Part shown: one piece after another, positions 1 through 6,438 of the stretch | How the letters are laid out: each line of letters starts with the position of its first letter | Position numbering within the stretch: position 1 is the first letter of the stretch | Assembly (NCBI GenBank): GCA_905207385.1 | Contig: CAJLLH010000023.1 | Coordinates: forward strand, 1-12,800 | From: an uncultured Eubacteriales bacterium | Lineage (GTDB): Bacteria; Bacillota; Clostridia; Christensenellales; Borkfalkiaceae | DNA: 12,800 nucleotides | Reading direction: 5' to 3' | Program-made: the position numbers and the translations under genes | The notes under the pieces: model-generated | Seen by the model: only the letters and a program-made list of their open reading frames with translations | Databases searched by the model: none | Told to the model about the DNA's origin: nothing

Positions 1-157
1 CGCTTGTCCGCAAAGGTAAAAATACTGATACTGAAAAGTGAAGTTTGTCCGCACATAAAGCACACATCTTTATTTAATGCTTTAAGCAAAAATCTGCCGT
101 ATCTTTGCGGCGCAAAAAATTAAACTACTTGACACAGCAATAACAAGTTGCATTCAT

Positions 158-195
158 AAAAAAGAAGTCTGCGCGTTTCAGCCGCAGACTTCTTT
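158..195 (-). terminator. Intrinsic terminator overlapping the dipeptidase stop codon
   Basis: The sequence shows a perfect 13-base inverted repeat (161-173 with 183-195, arm GAAGTCTGCG plus an A/T end) around a 9-base loop. Read on the minus strand, the second arm runs into a tract of six T (158-163). This is the classic form of a Rho-independent terminator. The TGA stop of the dipeptidase (178-180) lies in the loop, so the upstream arm is coding sequence. It probably ends the whole yicC-to-dipeptidase transcript. Confidence 0.85.
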
Positions 196-1113
196 GAATA
201 CTCTTAAAAAATTGCCCGACGCGATTTTTTCCGCAACGCGCCCGCCGAACATATCGTAAAGCACATTGCAAAGTTCCGTCATTCGCGTGCAGTCCTCCAT
301 GCCGCTTTGCTCCGGCATTCCGTCGAAATCGCTCCCGAAAGCGGCGCAATCTTCACCGCCGACAGAAATCAGGTGCGATATATGCCTCAACGAAGACACA
401 AAAGCGCTTTCCCCGCCAAGAAAATCGAGGCAGAAATTTACGCCGATAACCCCGCCGCAATCGGCAATTCTTTTAATCTGCATATCGGTAAGATTTCGGC
501 TTACGCCGCACAGCGAAAAGGCGTTTGAATGACTGGCGACCAGCGGCTTTTTTCTTGAACGCAGAAGGTCGGCAAGACCCCCGTCTGAAAGATGCGAAAC
601 ATCAGTAATTATCCCGCATTCGTCAAGCCTATGCGCGATTTCCTCGCCGAGCGGTTTAAGTCCGCGCGCCTCGCGCGCGGAAAAATCGGGCTTAGCCCCG
701 CAAAATTTAAGGTTGGGATAAGCGAGAGCGTTTTCGTCGTTCCATACGAGCGAAGCCATCCGCACGCCCGCGGAATGCAGCTTTTCCACATCCTCCGCGC
801 AAGATAAAAAACTTAAATTTTCGGCGGTGAGAATGCAGCCCAGCTTACCCGCCGCGCGCGCTTTTTCAAAGTCGGAAAAAGCTAAAACGGGCGCACATAT
901 ATCTGAATTAATGCTAACTTCGCGCATAAAAAAATCAGCGTAGCCAAAAAATTCGGCCGCGCTTGAATCTTTGGTGAATATGGCAAAGCACTGGGCGGCG
1001 CAACCCGCCGCCTTAAGCCTTGCAAAATCTGCCTGCAACATGTTTTTGCGCAAACTGAAACCCTTGCGCGAACATTCGGTAAGGGTATCGCAATGCATAT
1101 CGGTATAAATCAT
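178..1113 (-). CDS. Membrane dipeptidase (peptidase family M19)
   Basis: The 311-residue protein matches the renal/membrane dipeptidase family, zinc enzymes that hydrolyse dipeptides, often with broad or D-residue tolerance. Expected metal ligands are all visible: H7 and D9 in MHCDT, E98 in TAEN, H174 in DVSHLSD and H195 in ASHSNA. The substrate-contact segments SRNLTD (R206) and GSDFDG (260-265) are also present, as is the family ending NFLRVF (301-306). There is no signal peptide or membrane segment, so it is probably cytosolic, as in many bacterial homologues. The ATG start is the only good candidate at the HxD motif, but its ribosome binding site is weak. It lies 99 bases downstream of thiN with no strong terminator between, so it probably shares the operon transcript. 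The physiological substrate cannot be told from sequence; peptide scavenging or cell-wall dipeptide turnover are both possible. Confidence 0.9.
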   Translation of the reverse strand: MIYTDMHCDTLTECSRKGFSLRKNMLQADFARLKAAGCAAQCFAIFTKDSSAAEFFGYADFFMREVSINSDICAPVLAFSDFEKARAAGKLGCILTAENLSFLSCAEDVEKLHSAGVRMASLVWNDENALAYPNLKFCGAKPDFSAREARGLKPLGEEIAHRLDECGIITDVSHLSDGGLADLLRSRKKPLVASHSNAFSLCGVSRNLTDMQIKRIADCGGVIGVNFCLDFLGGESAFVSSLRHISHLISVGGEDCAAFGSDFDGMPEQSGMEDCTRMTELCNVLYDMFGGRVAEKIASGNFLRVFKEVCG

Positions 1114-1212
1114 AATCTTTTCAGCCGTATCACGATTGCTTTCTGCAACAGAAAATTTTTAATACCTTGCGCACGGGCATGGGCGGTTTTACGCAGATGA
1201 CTATTGTTTTAT

Positions 1213-1821
1213 TCACACGCTACCCCTGTTTATTAAAATAAGGGCAGTATCGCCGTCCCTGAAGTCGACATACGCAGATTGCTCGGTTACTATGTTGGAA
1301 ACACCGCGGCATTCGCCGTAGCCTATAGCCTCGGGATAGCTGTACTTCAACCCTTTGCTATCCAGTATATGCAGGGGCGACGAAAAGGGAAACACCGAAA
1401 CCGTTTTGCCTTGAAGACCGCAGAATTCCGCCCTGCCTTTAGCGGCGTAAATTATTGTGCTTTCCGAAATAAGCCGCATTTTTGCGCCGCGCTCAAGCGC
1501 GTAGTACAAAAGCTGAATATTACCTAAAAAATGGTCTTCTCTGCCGCCGAACGCGCCGTAGACGTCTATTTCGTCTATTCCGTCCGCAAGCATTTTGCGC
1601 AAAGCTATTTCGCCGTCTGTAAAGTTCTTTTCCGAGGGATAAATTTCGTCGGGCGGAGGAAAAGGTGTTTCTGCAAGGCTGTCGAAATCGCCGATATTTT
1701 TGTAGATTTCAACCTTGCCCTTTGCCCACTTATAAGCGCCGTCACAGCAGTAGACGCGCGCGCCGCGCGCGTCTATTTCGCCGCCGTAAGGCAAACCGTT
1801 AAGAAGAAGTATGCCCTTCAT
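1213..1821 (-). CDS. thiN: Thiamine pyrophosphokinase
   Basis: The 202-residue protein should transfer a pyrophosphate group from ATP to thiamine, giving thiamine diphosphate in the cytosol. The N-terminal catalytic domain carries CDG (26-28), GDFDSL (44-49, metal binding), FTDGEIAL (67-74) and GAFGGREDHFLGN (89-101), the family's main signatures in order. The C-terminal thiamine-binding half has SVFPFS (142-147), GLKYSYP (157-163) and GVSNIV (173-178). Length is normal. The ATG shares one base with the rpe stop (TAATG), and an AGGGG inside the last codons of rpe serves as ribosome binding site, so translation is probably coupled. Following rpe directly is the same order as rpe-yloS in B. subtilis. 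Confidence 0.95.
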   Translation of the reverse strand: MKGILLLNGLPYGGEIDARGARVYCCDGAYKWAKGKVEIYKNIGDFDSLAETPFPPPDEIYPSEKNFTDGEIALRKMLADGIDEIDVYGAFGGREDHFLGNIQLLYYALERGAKMRLISESTIIYAAKGRAEFCGLQGKTVSVFPFSSPLHILDSKGLKYSYPEAIGYGECRGVSNIVTEQSAYVDFRDGDTALILINRGSV

Positions 1822-2483
1822 TATCCCCTCATTTTTTTAACGGCTTCGGCAAAGTCGGGCGCGCCGAAAAGCGCAGACCCCGCAACAAGCACGTTGACAC
1901 CGGCCGCCGCCGCGCGGGGAGCGGTGAGCATATTAATGCCGCCGTCTACCTCTATATCCATATCGGGTTTGCCGATAGTTGCGGCATATTCGCGCGCCGA
2001 TTTGATTTTTTCGATTGCGCTTTCAATAAATTTCTGACCGCCGTAGCCGGGGAACACGCTCATGATAAGCACCATGTCGCACAAGGGAAATACGGGGAAA
2101 ATGTTTTCCACGGGGACGTCGGGGTTTACAACCGCGCCGCACTTTACGCCGTAAGATTTTATAAGCTCTAACGTTTCGCGCAGATAATCGGGCGAAATTT
2201 TGGCGCACGCTTCGTAATGCACCGTTATTATGTCCGCGCCCGCTTCGGCAAAAAATTTAATCTGCGTTTTGGGGTGCTCTATCATAAGATGCACGTCGAG
2301 CGGAAGTTTTGTAAGCGGACGGATATTTTTTACCATCTGTCCGCCGAAAGTTATGGGCTCTACAAACGAGCCGTCCATTACGTCGCAATGAATGAGGTCT
2401 GCACCGCTTTCTTCGCACAGTTTTATTGCTTCGCCCATGCGCGAAAAGTCGGCGGAAAGTATAGAAGGCGCGATTTTTATCAT
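1821..2483 (-). CDS. rpe: Ribulose-phosphate 3-epimerase
   Basis: The 220-residue TIM-barrel enzyme interconverts ribulose 5-phosphate and xylulose 5-phosphate in the pentose phosphate pathway. It opens with the family start IAPSILSADF (4-13). It has the metal/catalytic segments H32 and D34 in HCDVMDG, H65 in LDVHLM and D180 in EVDGGI, plus the flexible loop MSVFPGYGGQ (141-150) and the phosphate-binding end VAGSALFG (200-207). The frame is open 30 codons further upstream, but the ATG at 2483 is chosen because an AGGAG lies 7-8 bases before it and homologues begin at this point. The upstream neighbour is rlmN, with a 122-base spacer. In the usual Firmicutes order rsgA would precede rpe; here it does not. 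The last codons overlap thiN by one base. Confidence 0.95.
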   Translation of the reverse strand: MIKIAPSILSADFSRMGEAIKLCEESGADLIHCDVMDGSFVEPITFGGQMVKNIRPLTKLPLDVHLMIEHPKTQIKFFAEAGADIITVHYEACAKISPDYLRETLELIKSYGVKCGAVVNPDVPVENIFPVFPLCDMVLIMSVFPGYGGQKFIESAIEKIKSAREYAATIGKPDMDIEVDGGINMLTAPRAAAAGVNVLVAGSALFGAPDFAEAVKKMRG

Positions 2484-2543
2484 ATAAAATCTCCTGTTAT
2501 GGCGGCGGTTTGCCGCGTTATGACTTTTGTATATATCCTTTGA

Positions 2544-2565
2544 TTGCGGCATATATGCGGGGCAA
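2544..2565. repeat. Short palindromic spacer motif, copy A (rlmN-rpe)
   Basis: The sequence TTGCGGCATATATGCGGGGC, with GCATATATGC as its palindromic centre, lies in the 122-base spacer after rlmN. Its first 11 bases (TTGCGGCATAT) recur exactly in the priA-def spacer at 6409-6419, and its end (GGGCAA) recurs at 3711-3716 in the rsmB-rlmN spacer. With three short and imperfect copies, chance is not excluded. The same spacer also holds the perfect palindrome CCGTTTAAACGG at 2588-2599, with no T-tract that would make it a terminator. Confidence 0.35.
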
Positions 2566-2605
2566 TTCCGCAAATGCCTTTAAATAACCGTTTAAACGGC
2601 GCTGT

Positions 2606-3649
2606 TTACTGCTCTTCCTTTAAGTACCCCGCGCGGAGCTGACCGCAAGCGCCGCCTATATCAGCGCCCATTCTGCGGCGGAGCGTAGCCGATATGCCGC
2701 CGTCTGTAAGCGTTTTGAGAAACTGCTGAGCGCCGCGCTCTGTAGCGGCGGCAAGATTTCTTTCCTTTACGTCGTTGAGACGTATGAGGTTTACGTGGCA
2801 AGGTCTGCCTTTGAGAAGGGATATAAGTTCCTTTGCGTGCCGCTCGTCAGAGTTTTCGCCCTCGATGAGCGAATATTCAAAGATATATCTTCTGCCCGTT
2901 TTGTTGAAGTAGTTGGTGCAAGCTTCTAAAATTTCGCTTATTTTATACCTGCGCGCAATCGGCATTGTGCGGGCGCGCTCTTCATCGGTTACGTTATGCA
3001 GCGAAACGGTAAGGTTTACGGGCAACCCCTCTTCCGCAAGGCCGTACATTGCGGGAACCAAGCCGCACGTAGAAAGGCTTACGTTGCGGGGCGAAATGTT
3101 TATGCCGCCTTCCGCAGACATATCGCGCAGAAATTTTACCACGTTTTTGTAGTTATCCAGCGGTTCGCCGCTGCCCATAAGCACTACGTTTGTAACCTGC
3201 CTTTTTGCGGGAGTGCCGCCGTGCAGAGCGTTTACCTTTAATACCTGTGAAAGAATTTCGCCCGAAGTAAGGTTGCGCACCAGTCCGCCGAGCGTGCTGG
3301 CACAGAATTTGCAGCCCATGCGGCAGCCTACCTGCGTTGAAACGCACTGCGTGTTGCCGTACTTGTACTGCATGAAAACGCCCTCTATGATGTTGCCGTC
3401 GGCAAGGCGGAAAAGATATTTTTCCGTTCCGTCGGCAGAGCGGAGCGTTTTAATGATTTCCAGCGCGCAGTTTTCAAAACGTTCGCACAGCTTTTCCGCA
3501 AAGGGTCGAGGCAGAGCGGGGATATCGCAAATGTCGTGCCCGCGCATTATTCCCGTATAAAGCTGTTTGGCGCGGAAAGGCTTTTCGCCCATTTCTGCAA
3601 CGAGCGCGGTAAGCTCTTCTAAGTTGTAGTCCTGAATAATTTCTTTCAT
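2606..3649 (-). CDS. rlmN: Dual-specificity 23S rRNA/tRNA adenine-C2 methyltransferase (radical SAM)
   Basis: The 347-residue protein should methylate C2 of A2503 in 23S rRNA and A37 in some tRNAs, using radical SAM chemistry. The iron-sulfur motif CRMGCKFC gives C109, C113 and C116. GSGEPLDNY (159-167) is the SAM-contact segment and ACGQLRAGYL holds the catalytic C335. E89 in IIEGVFM sits where the family has its conserved Glu. VNLIRLN (286-292) replaces the commoner VNLIPxN, a mild deviation. The start is uncertain: the ATG at 3649 is taken, but an in-frame TTG at 3679 would add ten residues. The only nearby SD-like string, GGTGA, is just two bases before the ATG. It sits 68 bases after rsmB, as in the standard Firmicutes cluster. 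Confidence 0.93.
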   Translation of the reverse strand: MKEIIQDYNLEELTALVAEMGEKPFRAKQLYTGIMRGHDICDIPALPRPFAEKLCERFENCALEIIKTLRSADGTEKYLFRLADGNIIEGVFMQYKYGNTQCVSTQVGCRMGCKFCASTLGGLVRNLTSGEILSQVLKVNALHGGTPAKRQVTNVVLMGSGEPLDNYKNVVKFLRDMSAEGGINISPRNVSLSTCGLVPAMYGLAEEGLPVNLTVSLHNVTDEERARTMPIARRYKISEILEACTNYFNKTGRRYIFEYSLIEGENSDERHAKELISLLKGRPCHVNLIRLNDVKERNLAAATERGAQQFLKTLTDGGISATLRRRMGADIGGACGQLRAGYLKEEQ

Positions 3650-3693
3650 ATTCACCGTTTGTGCCGGAATATTCGGCAACTATAAACGCATTA

Positions 3694-3716
3694 AATGGCG
3701 CATATGTGGCGGGCAA
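3694..3716. repeat. Short palindromic spacer motif, copy B (rsmB-rlmN)
   Basis: The sequence around GGCGCATATGTGGCGGGCAA lies immediately next to the rsmB stop codon. It shares GCATATGTG with the copy at 6409-6428 and GGGCAA with the copy at 2544-2565. The match is looser than that between the other two copies, so membership is tentative. Confidence 0.25.
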
Positions 3717-3717
3717 T

Positions 3718-4941
3718 TTAGTTTTTGCGTACAAATTTGGCTACAAAAAAGCCCGCGCCCATCGATATGTGCGGCAAAAACTGAAGTCCCGCTTTTGTGC
3801 GCCTTGAAGGGAGCTCGCATTCGGGTATTTCAAGCGAAAAATCTGAATTTTCCTGAAGGAAGTTGTATACCGCGCTGTCGTTTTCTTCGGGGAGGACGGA
3901 GCACGTGGAATAGTACAGCGCACCGCCCACCTTTACGTAGCGCGAACAGTTTTTAAGTATTTTGAGCTGAAGCGCGCACAGCGAGGCTATGTCCTCCTCC
4001 TTGCGGAACAGCTTTATATCGGGATTTTCGTTTATAACGCCGCTGCCGGAACAGGGAACGTCGCACAGAACGGCGTCGAACGCACCCTCCCACTCTTCGT
4101 TGAACACGGAGGCGTCGCCGACTACGGGCGTAACGTTATTAGCGCCCATTCGCTTTGCATACGAGCGGATAAGTTCGGCGCGGTGAGGGTGAAGTTCCTG
4201 CGAGGTTACAAAGCCGCACTTTTCAGATAAAAGCACGCTTTTGCCGCCGGGAGCCGCGCAGGCGTCCAGAAGGCGTTCGCACGGGGATATTGCCGAACAT
4301 ATTGCCACAGAACCGACCGACTGAAATGTATATTCGCCGACATCGTAACCGCAGTCGCGAACAAAATTTTTAAAGATGTAAACTTTGTCGAATGGCGTTT
4401 TTATATACTCGCCCTTAAGGTATTCGCTTTCGTCCCCTTTAAAGCGAACGCAAACGCCGAGCGACGGAGCGGAAAGAATGGCTTCCGCTTCGCCTTTATA
4501 GCTGCGGCGCATTTTTTTTGCAAGCCACAGCGGCGCGCTGGCTGTTACTGACAATCGTTCATCCGAGCCTGCGGGCAAGGGCGGTATTTTATAGGAACGG
4601 AGAAATGCGTTAACAAACCCCGCCGCGCCGCCTTTGCCGAGCTTTTTTATAAGCTCTACCGCGCAGTCGGCAACCATATAGTCGTGCTTGCCCATAAATT
4701 CGAGCATATAAAGCGCGATTTTAAGCACCAGCCGCACTGAAGATTTTGGCTGTTTCTGGCAATTTGCCCCTATAATATAGTTGAAATAAACGTCCTTTTC
4801 AAGCACGCCGTAGCATATTTTTGACGTGCGCGGGCGGTTTGACGGCTCTATGGGGACGGAGGACAGCGCCTGTTTTAAATATGCGCCCTCCGAATACACC
4901 TTAGAGAGGACGAGATAGGGGTCTGTAAGCGGATTATTCAA
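3718..4941 (-). CDS. rsmB: 16S rRNA cytosine-C5 methyltransferase (m5C967)
   Basis: The 407-residue protein joins an N-terminal NusB-like RNA-binding domain (about 1-125) to a Rossmann SAM-dependent methyltransferase domain. Motif I is DACAAPGGKS (226-235). The two RNA m5C cysteines are C297 in DVPCSGSG and C347 in YYSTCS. GAGFFVAKF (396-404) is the typical end. Start choice: the frame continues upstream inside fmt, but no ATG is available. The TTG at 4941 has GGTGA five bases ahead and places the NusB domain correctly, so I use it. It overlaps the fmt stop by 8 bases, which suggests translational coupling. Other possible starts are GTG at 4950 and TTG at 5010. Position between fmt and rlmN is standard for Firmicutes. 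Confidence 0.92.
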   Translation of the reverse strand: MNNPLTDPYLVLSKVYSEGAYLKQALSSVPIEPSNRPRTSKICYGVLEKDVYFNYIIGANCQKQPKSSVRLVLKIALYMLEFMGKHDYMVADCAVELIKKLGKGGAAGFVNAFLRSYKIPPLPAGSDERLSVTASAPLWLAKKMRRSYKGEAEAILSAPSLGVCVRFKGDESEYLKGEYIKTPFDKVYIFKNFVRDCGYDVGEYTFQSVGSVAICSAISPCERLLDACAAPGGKSVLLSEKCGFVTSQELHPHRAELIRSYAKRMGANNVTPVVGDASVFNEEWEGAFDAVLCDVPCSGSGVINENPDIKLFRKEEDIASLCALQLKILKNCSRYVKVGGALYYSTCSVLPEENDSAVYNFLQENSDFSLEIPECELPSRRTKAGLQFLPHISMGAGFFVAKFVRKN

Positions 4942-5851
4942 GAATATCACCAACCGAAAGTTTTCTGCCGTTTGCAATATCTGCCGCAGTAAGGCGCTTG
5001 CCGCCAGCAAACTGCGCTTCGGTAACGCGCACGGCGCCGACGCCGCACTTTATTATTATTCCGTTTTTGGAAACGGCGGCTAACTGCCCCGCCTGACCGT
5101 CGCAGTCTTCCGCGACGAAAGCGCGGTATAAATTTAAAGGCTTGCCCGCAAAAAGGCAATGCGCCGCGGGTGAAGGGCTCATAGCGTTAATTAGCGCGCA
5201 CACCTTTTCAGCCGACGCGGAAAAATCAACTTTAGCGTCCTCTTTTTTTATTTTTTTGCAGAATGTGGCGGCGCTTTCATCCTGAAGAAGAAGATTTACG
5301 TCGCCCTCCGCTATCATATCCGCCGCCTCGCAAAGCGCCTCGGCAGAGAGCGCGGAAAGCTTTTGGGAAAGCTCGCCGCAGGTTTCGCCTTCGTTTATGG
5401 CGCAGCGTTTGACAAGCAATATATCGCCGCTGTCGAGCGCAAGTTCAGTCTTCATTATGGTTACGCCCGTAGTGCGTTCGCCCGCAAGCATAGCCGATTG
5501 AACGGGCGATGCGCCCCTGTGAAGGGGAAGTAGCGAAGCGTGAGCATTCCATACCCCGAGAGGGAAAACGTTGAGCACTTCCTGAGAGAGGAGCTGACCG
5601 TAGGCACAGGTAAACATTGCGTCTGCGCCGAGGGCTTTAAGCTCGTCAACGTGAGCGCGGATTTTATCGAACTGAAAAACGGGTATGCCCGCCGCCTGCG
5701 CGCATACCTTGACGGGCGGAGGCGTAAGCACGCCCCGTCTGCCGAAAGGTCGGTCTTCCTGAGTGATTACAGCCGCAATTTCAACCTTTTTCATGAGCGC
5801 TTCAAGCGGCGCTACTGCAAACTGCGGCGTGCCGGCGTAGATGATTTTCAC
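4934..5851 (-). CDS. fmt: Methionyl-tRNA formyltransferase
   Basis: The 305-residue enzyme formylates initiator Met-tRNA using 10-formyltetrahydrofolate. The N-terminal domain begins MKIIYAGTP, and the catalytic triad is visible as N102 and H104 in WNAHASLLP and D140 in LALDSGDIL. The folate-binding stretch around LLPLHRGASPVQ (107-118) and TTGVTIM (127-133) are in place. A C-terminal OB-like tRNA-binding domain covers about 205-305. It begins with GTG, not ATG. This GTG overlaps the def stop by four bases (GTGA), with a GGAGG seven bases upstream inside def. Coupling of def and fmt, which remove and add the formyl group, is the general bacterial arrangement. Confidence 0.96.
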   Translation of the reverse strand: MKIIYAGTPQFAVAPLEALMKKVEIAAVITQEDRPFGRRGVLTPPPVKVCAQAAGIPVFQFDKIRAHVDELKALGADAMFTCAYGQLLSQEVLNVFPLGVWNAHASLLPLHRGASPVQSAMLAGERTTGVTIMKTELALDSGDILLVKRCAINEGETCGELSQKLSALSAEALCEAADMIAEGDVNLLLQDESAATFCKKIKKEDAKVDFSASAEKVCALINAMSPSPAAHCLFAGKPLNLYRAFVAEDCDGQAGQLAAVSKNGIIIKCGVGAVRVTEAQFAGGKRLTAADIANGRKLSVGDILE

Positions 5852-6315
5852 GCCTCTTCCTCCGTTAAATCAACAATATTTGTGGCTTTATCTATATAAA
5901 GCACGCCGTCGAGGTGGTCAAGTTCGTGGCAGACTGCGCGCGCGAAGAAGCCTTCGGCTGTAAGCTTGTGCTTGCGGCCCGTTCTGTCGCGGTAGACAAT
6001 TTTTACCTTTTCGGGGCGGGTAACGATGCCCTGCTTGCCCTTTACCGAAAGGCAACCTTCGGGACCCGTCTGTTCGCCCTTTTCGTAGTAGATTTCGGGG
6101 TTGACCAGCTCGAAAAAGCCTTCTTCCACGTCTACAACGACAACCCTTGCGTCCACGCCTATCTGTGGCGCGGCGAGACCTGCGCCGTCTTCCGCGCGGA
6201 CGGTCTGCTTCATGTCGTCGAGCAGCGCACCGAGCTCCGCGTCAAAATTTTTTACTTCTTTGCATACTTTGCGCAGTATGGGTTCGCCCACCTGCACCAC
6301 AAATCTTTGTGCCAT
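5848..6315 (-). CDS. def: Peptide deformylase
   Basis: The 155-residue metalloenzyme removes the formyl group from the N terminus of new proteins at the ribosome. All three family motifs are present: GAGLAAPQIG (44-53), EGCLS (86-90) and HELDH (130-134). Metal ligands are C88, H130 and H134, and E131 is the catalytic acid. The short length and motif 2 as EGCLS fit a type 1 enzyme. The ATG has a GAGGT five bases before it. The 123-base spacer upstream, after priA, is the second-longest inside the operon. Downstream it overlaps fmt by four bases. Confidence 0.97.
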   Translation of the reverse strand: MAQRFVVQVGEPILRKVCKEVKNFDAELGALLDDMKQTVRAEDGAGLAAPQIGVDARVVVVDVEEGFFELVNPEIYYEKGEQTGPEGCLSVKGKQGIVTRPEKVKIVYRDRTGRKHKLTAEGFFARAVCHELDHLDGVLYIDKATNIVDLTEEEA

Positions 6316-6438
6316 AATACCTCGTCCCCCGCCGCCGAATTTTTGCGGCAGTAAATTTTACTTATGTAACAGCGCGCACATCCGCGCGAACAGTTTAAAT
6401 TTAAATAGTTGCGGCATATGTGCCGACGTTTTGCCTTT
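6316..6438. other. priA-def spacer with several small inverted repeats
   Basis: This A/T-rich spacer carries no reading frame of note. Visible structures are CGGCA/TGCCG with a 4-base loop at 6412-6425, CGCGC/GCGCG near 6371-6388, a GTTTAAATTTAAAT run at 6393-6406, AGTAAATTTTACT at 6351-6363, and GCCG/CGGC near 6334-6350. None is followed by a T-tract on the transcribed strand, so I do not call a terminator. TTGCGGCATAT at 6409-6419 matches the motif at 2544. The region could hold an mRNA processing site or simply be decayed sequence. Confidence 0.4.
6409..6428. repeat. Short palindromic spacer motif, copy C (priA-def)
   Basis: TTGCGGCATATGTGCCGACG lies 11-30 bases beyond the priA stop. Its first 11 bases are identical to the copy at 2544-2565, and it forms CGGCA-CATA-TGCCG on the transcribed strand. 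It is too short to rule out chance from sequence alone. Confidence 0.35.

Noticed and set aside
4..53. Direct repeat TTGTCCGCA at 4-12 and 45-53
   Set aside because: Only nine bases, two copies, at the window edge; no link to a mobile element or operator could be supported.
1140..1154. TTTCTG-CAA-CAGAAA followed by ATTTTT as a plus-strand terminator
   Set aside because: The stem is only six A/T-rich pairs and no plus-strand gene ends here.
1114..1212. Separate promoter for the dipeptidase gene
   Set aside because: No -10/-35 pair with proper spacing could be found in this 99-base spacer on the minus strand.
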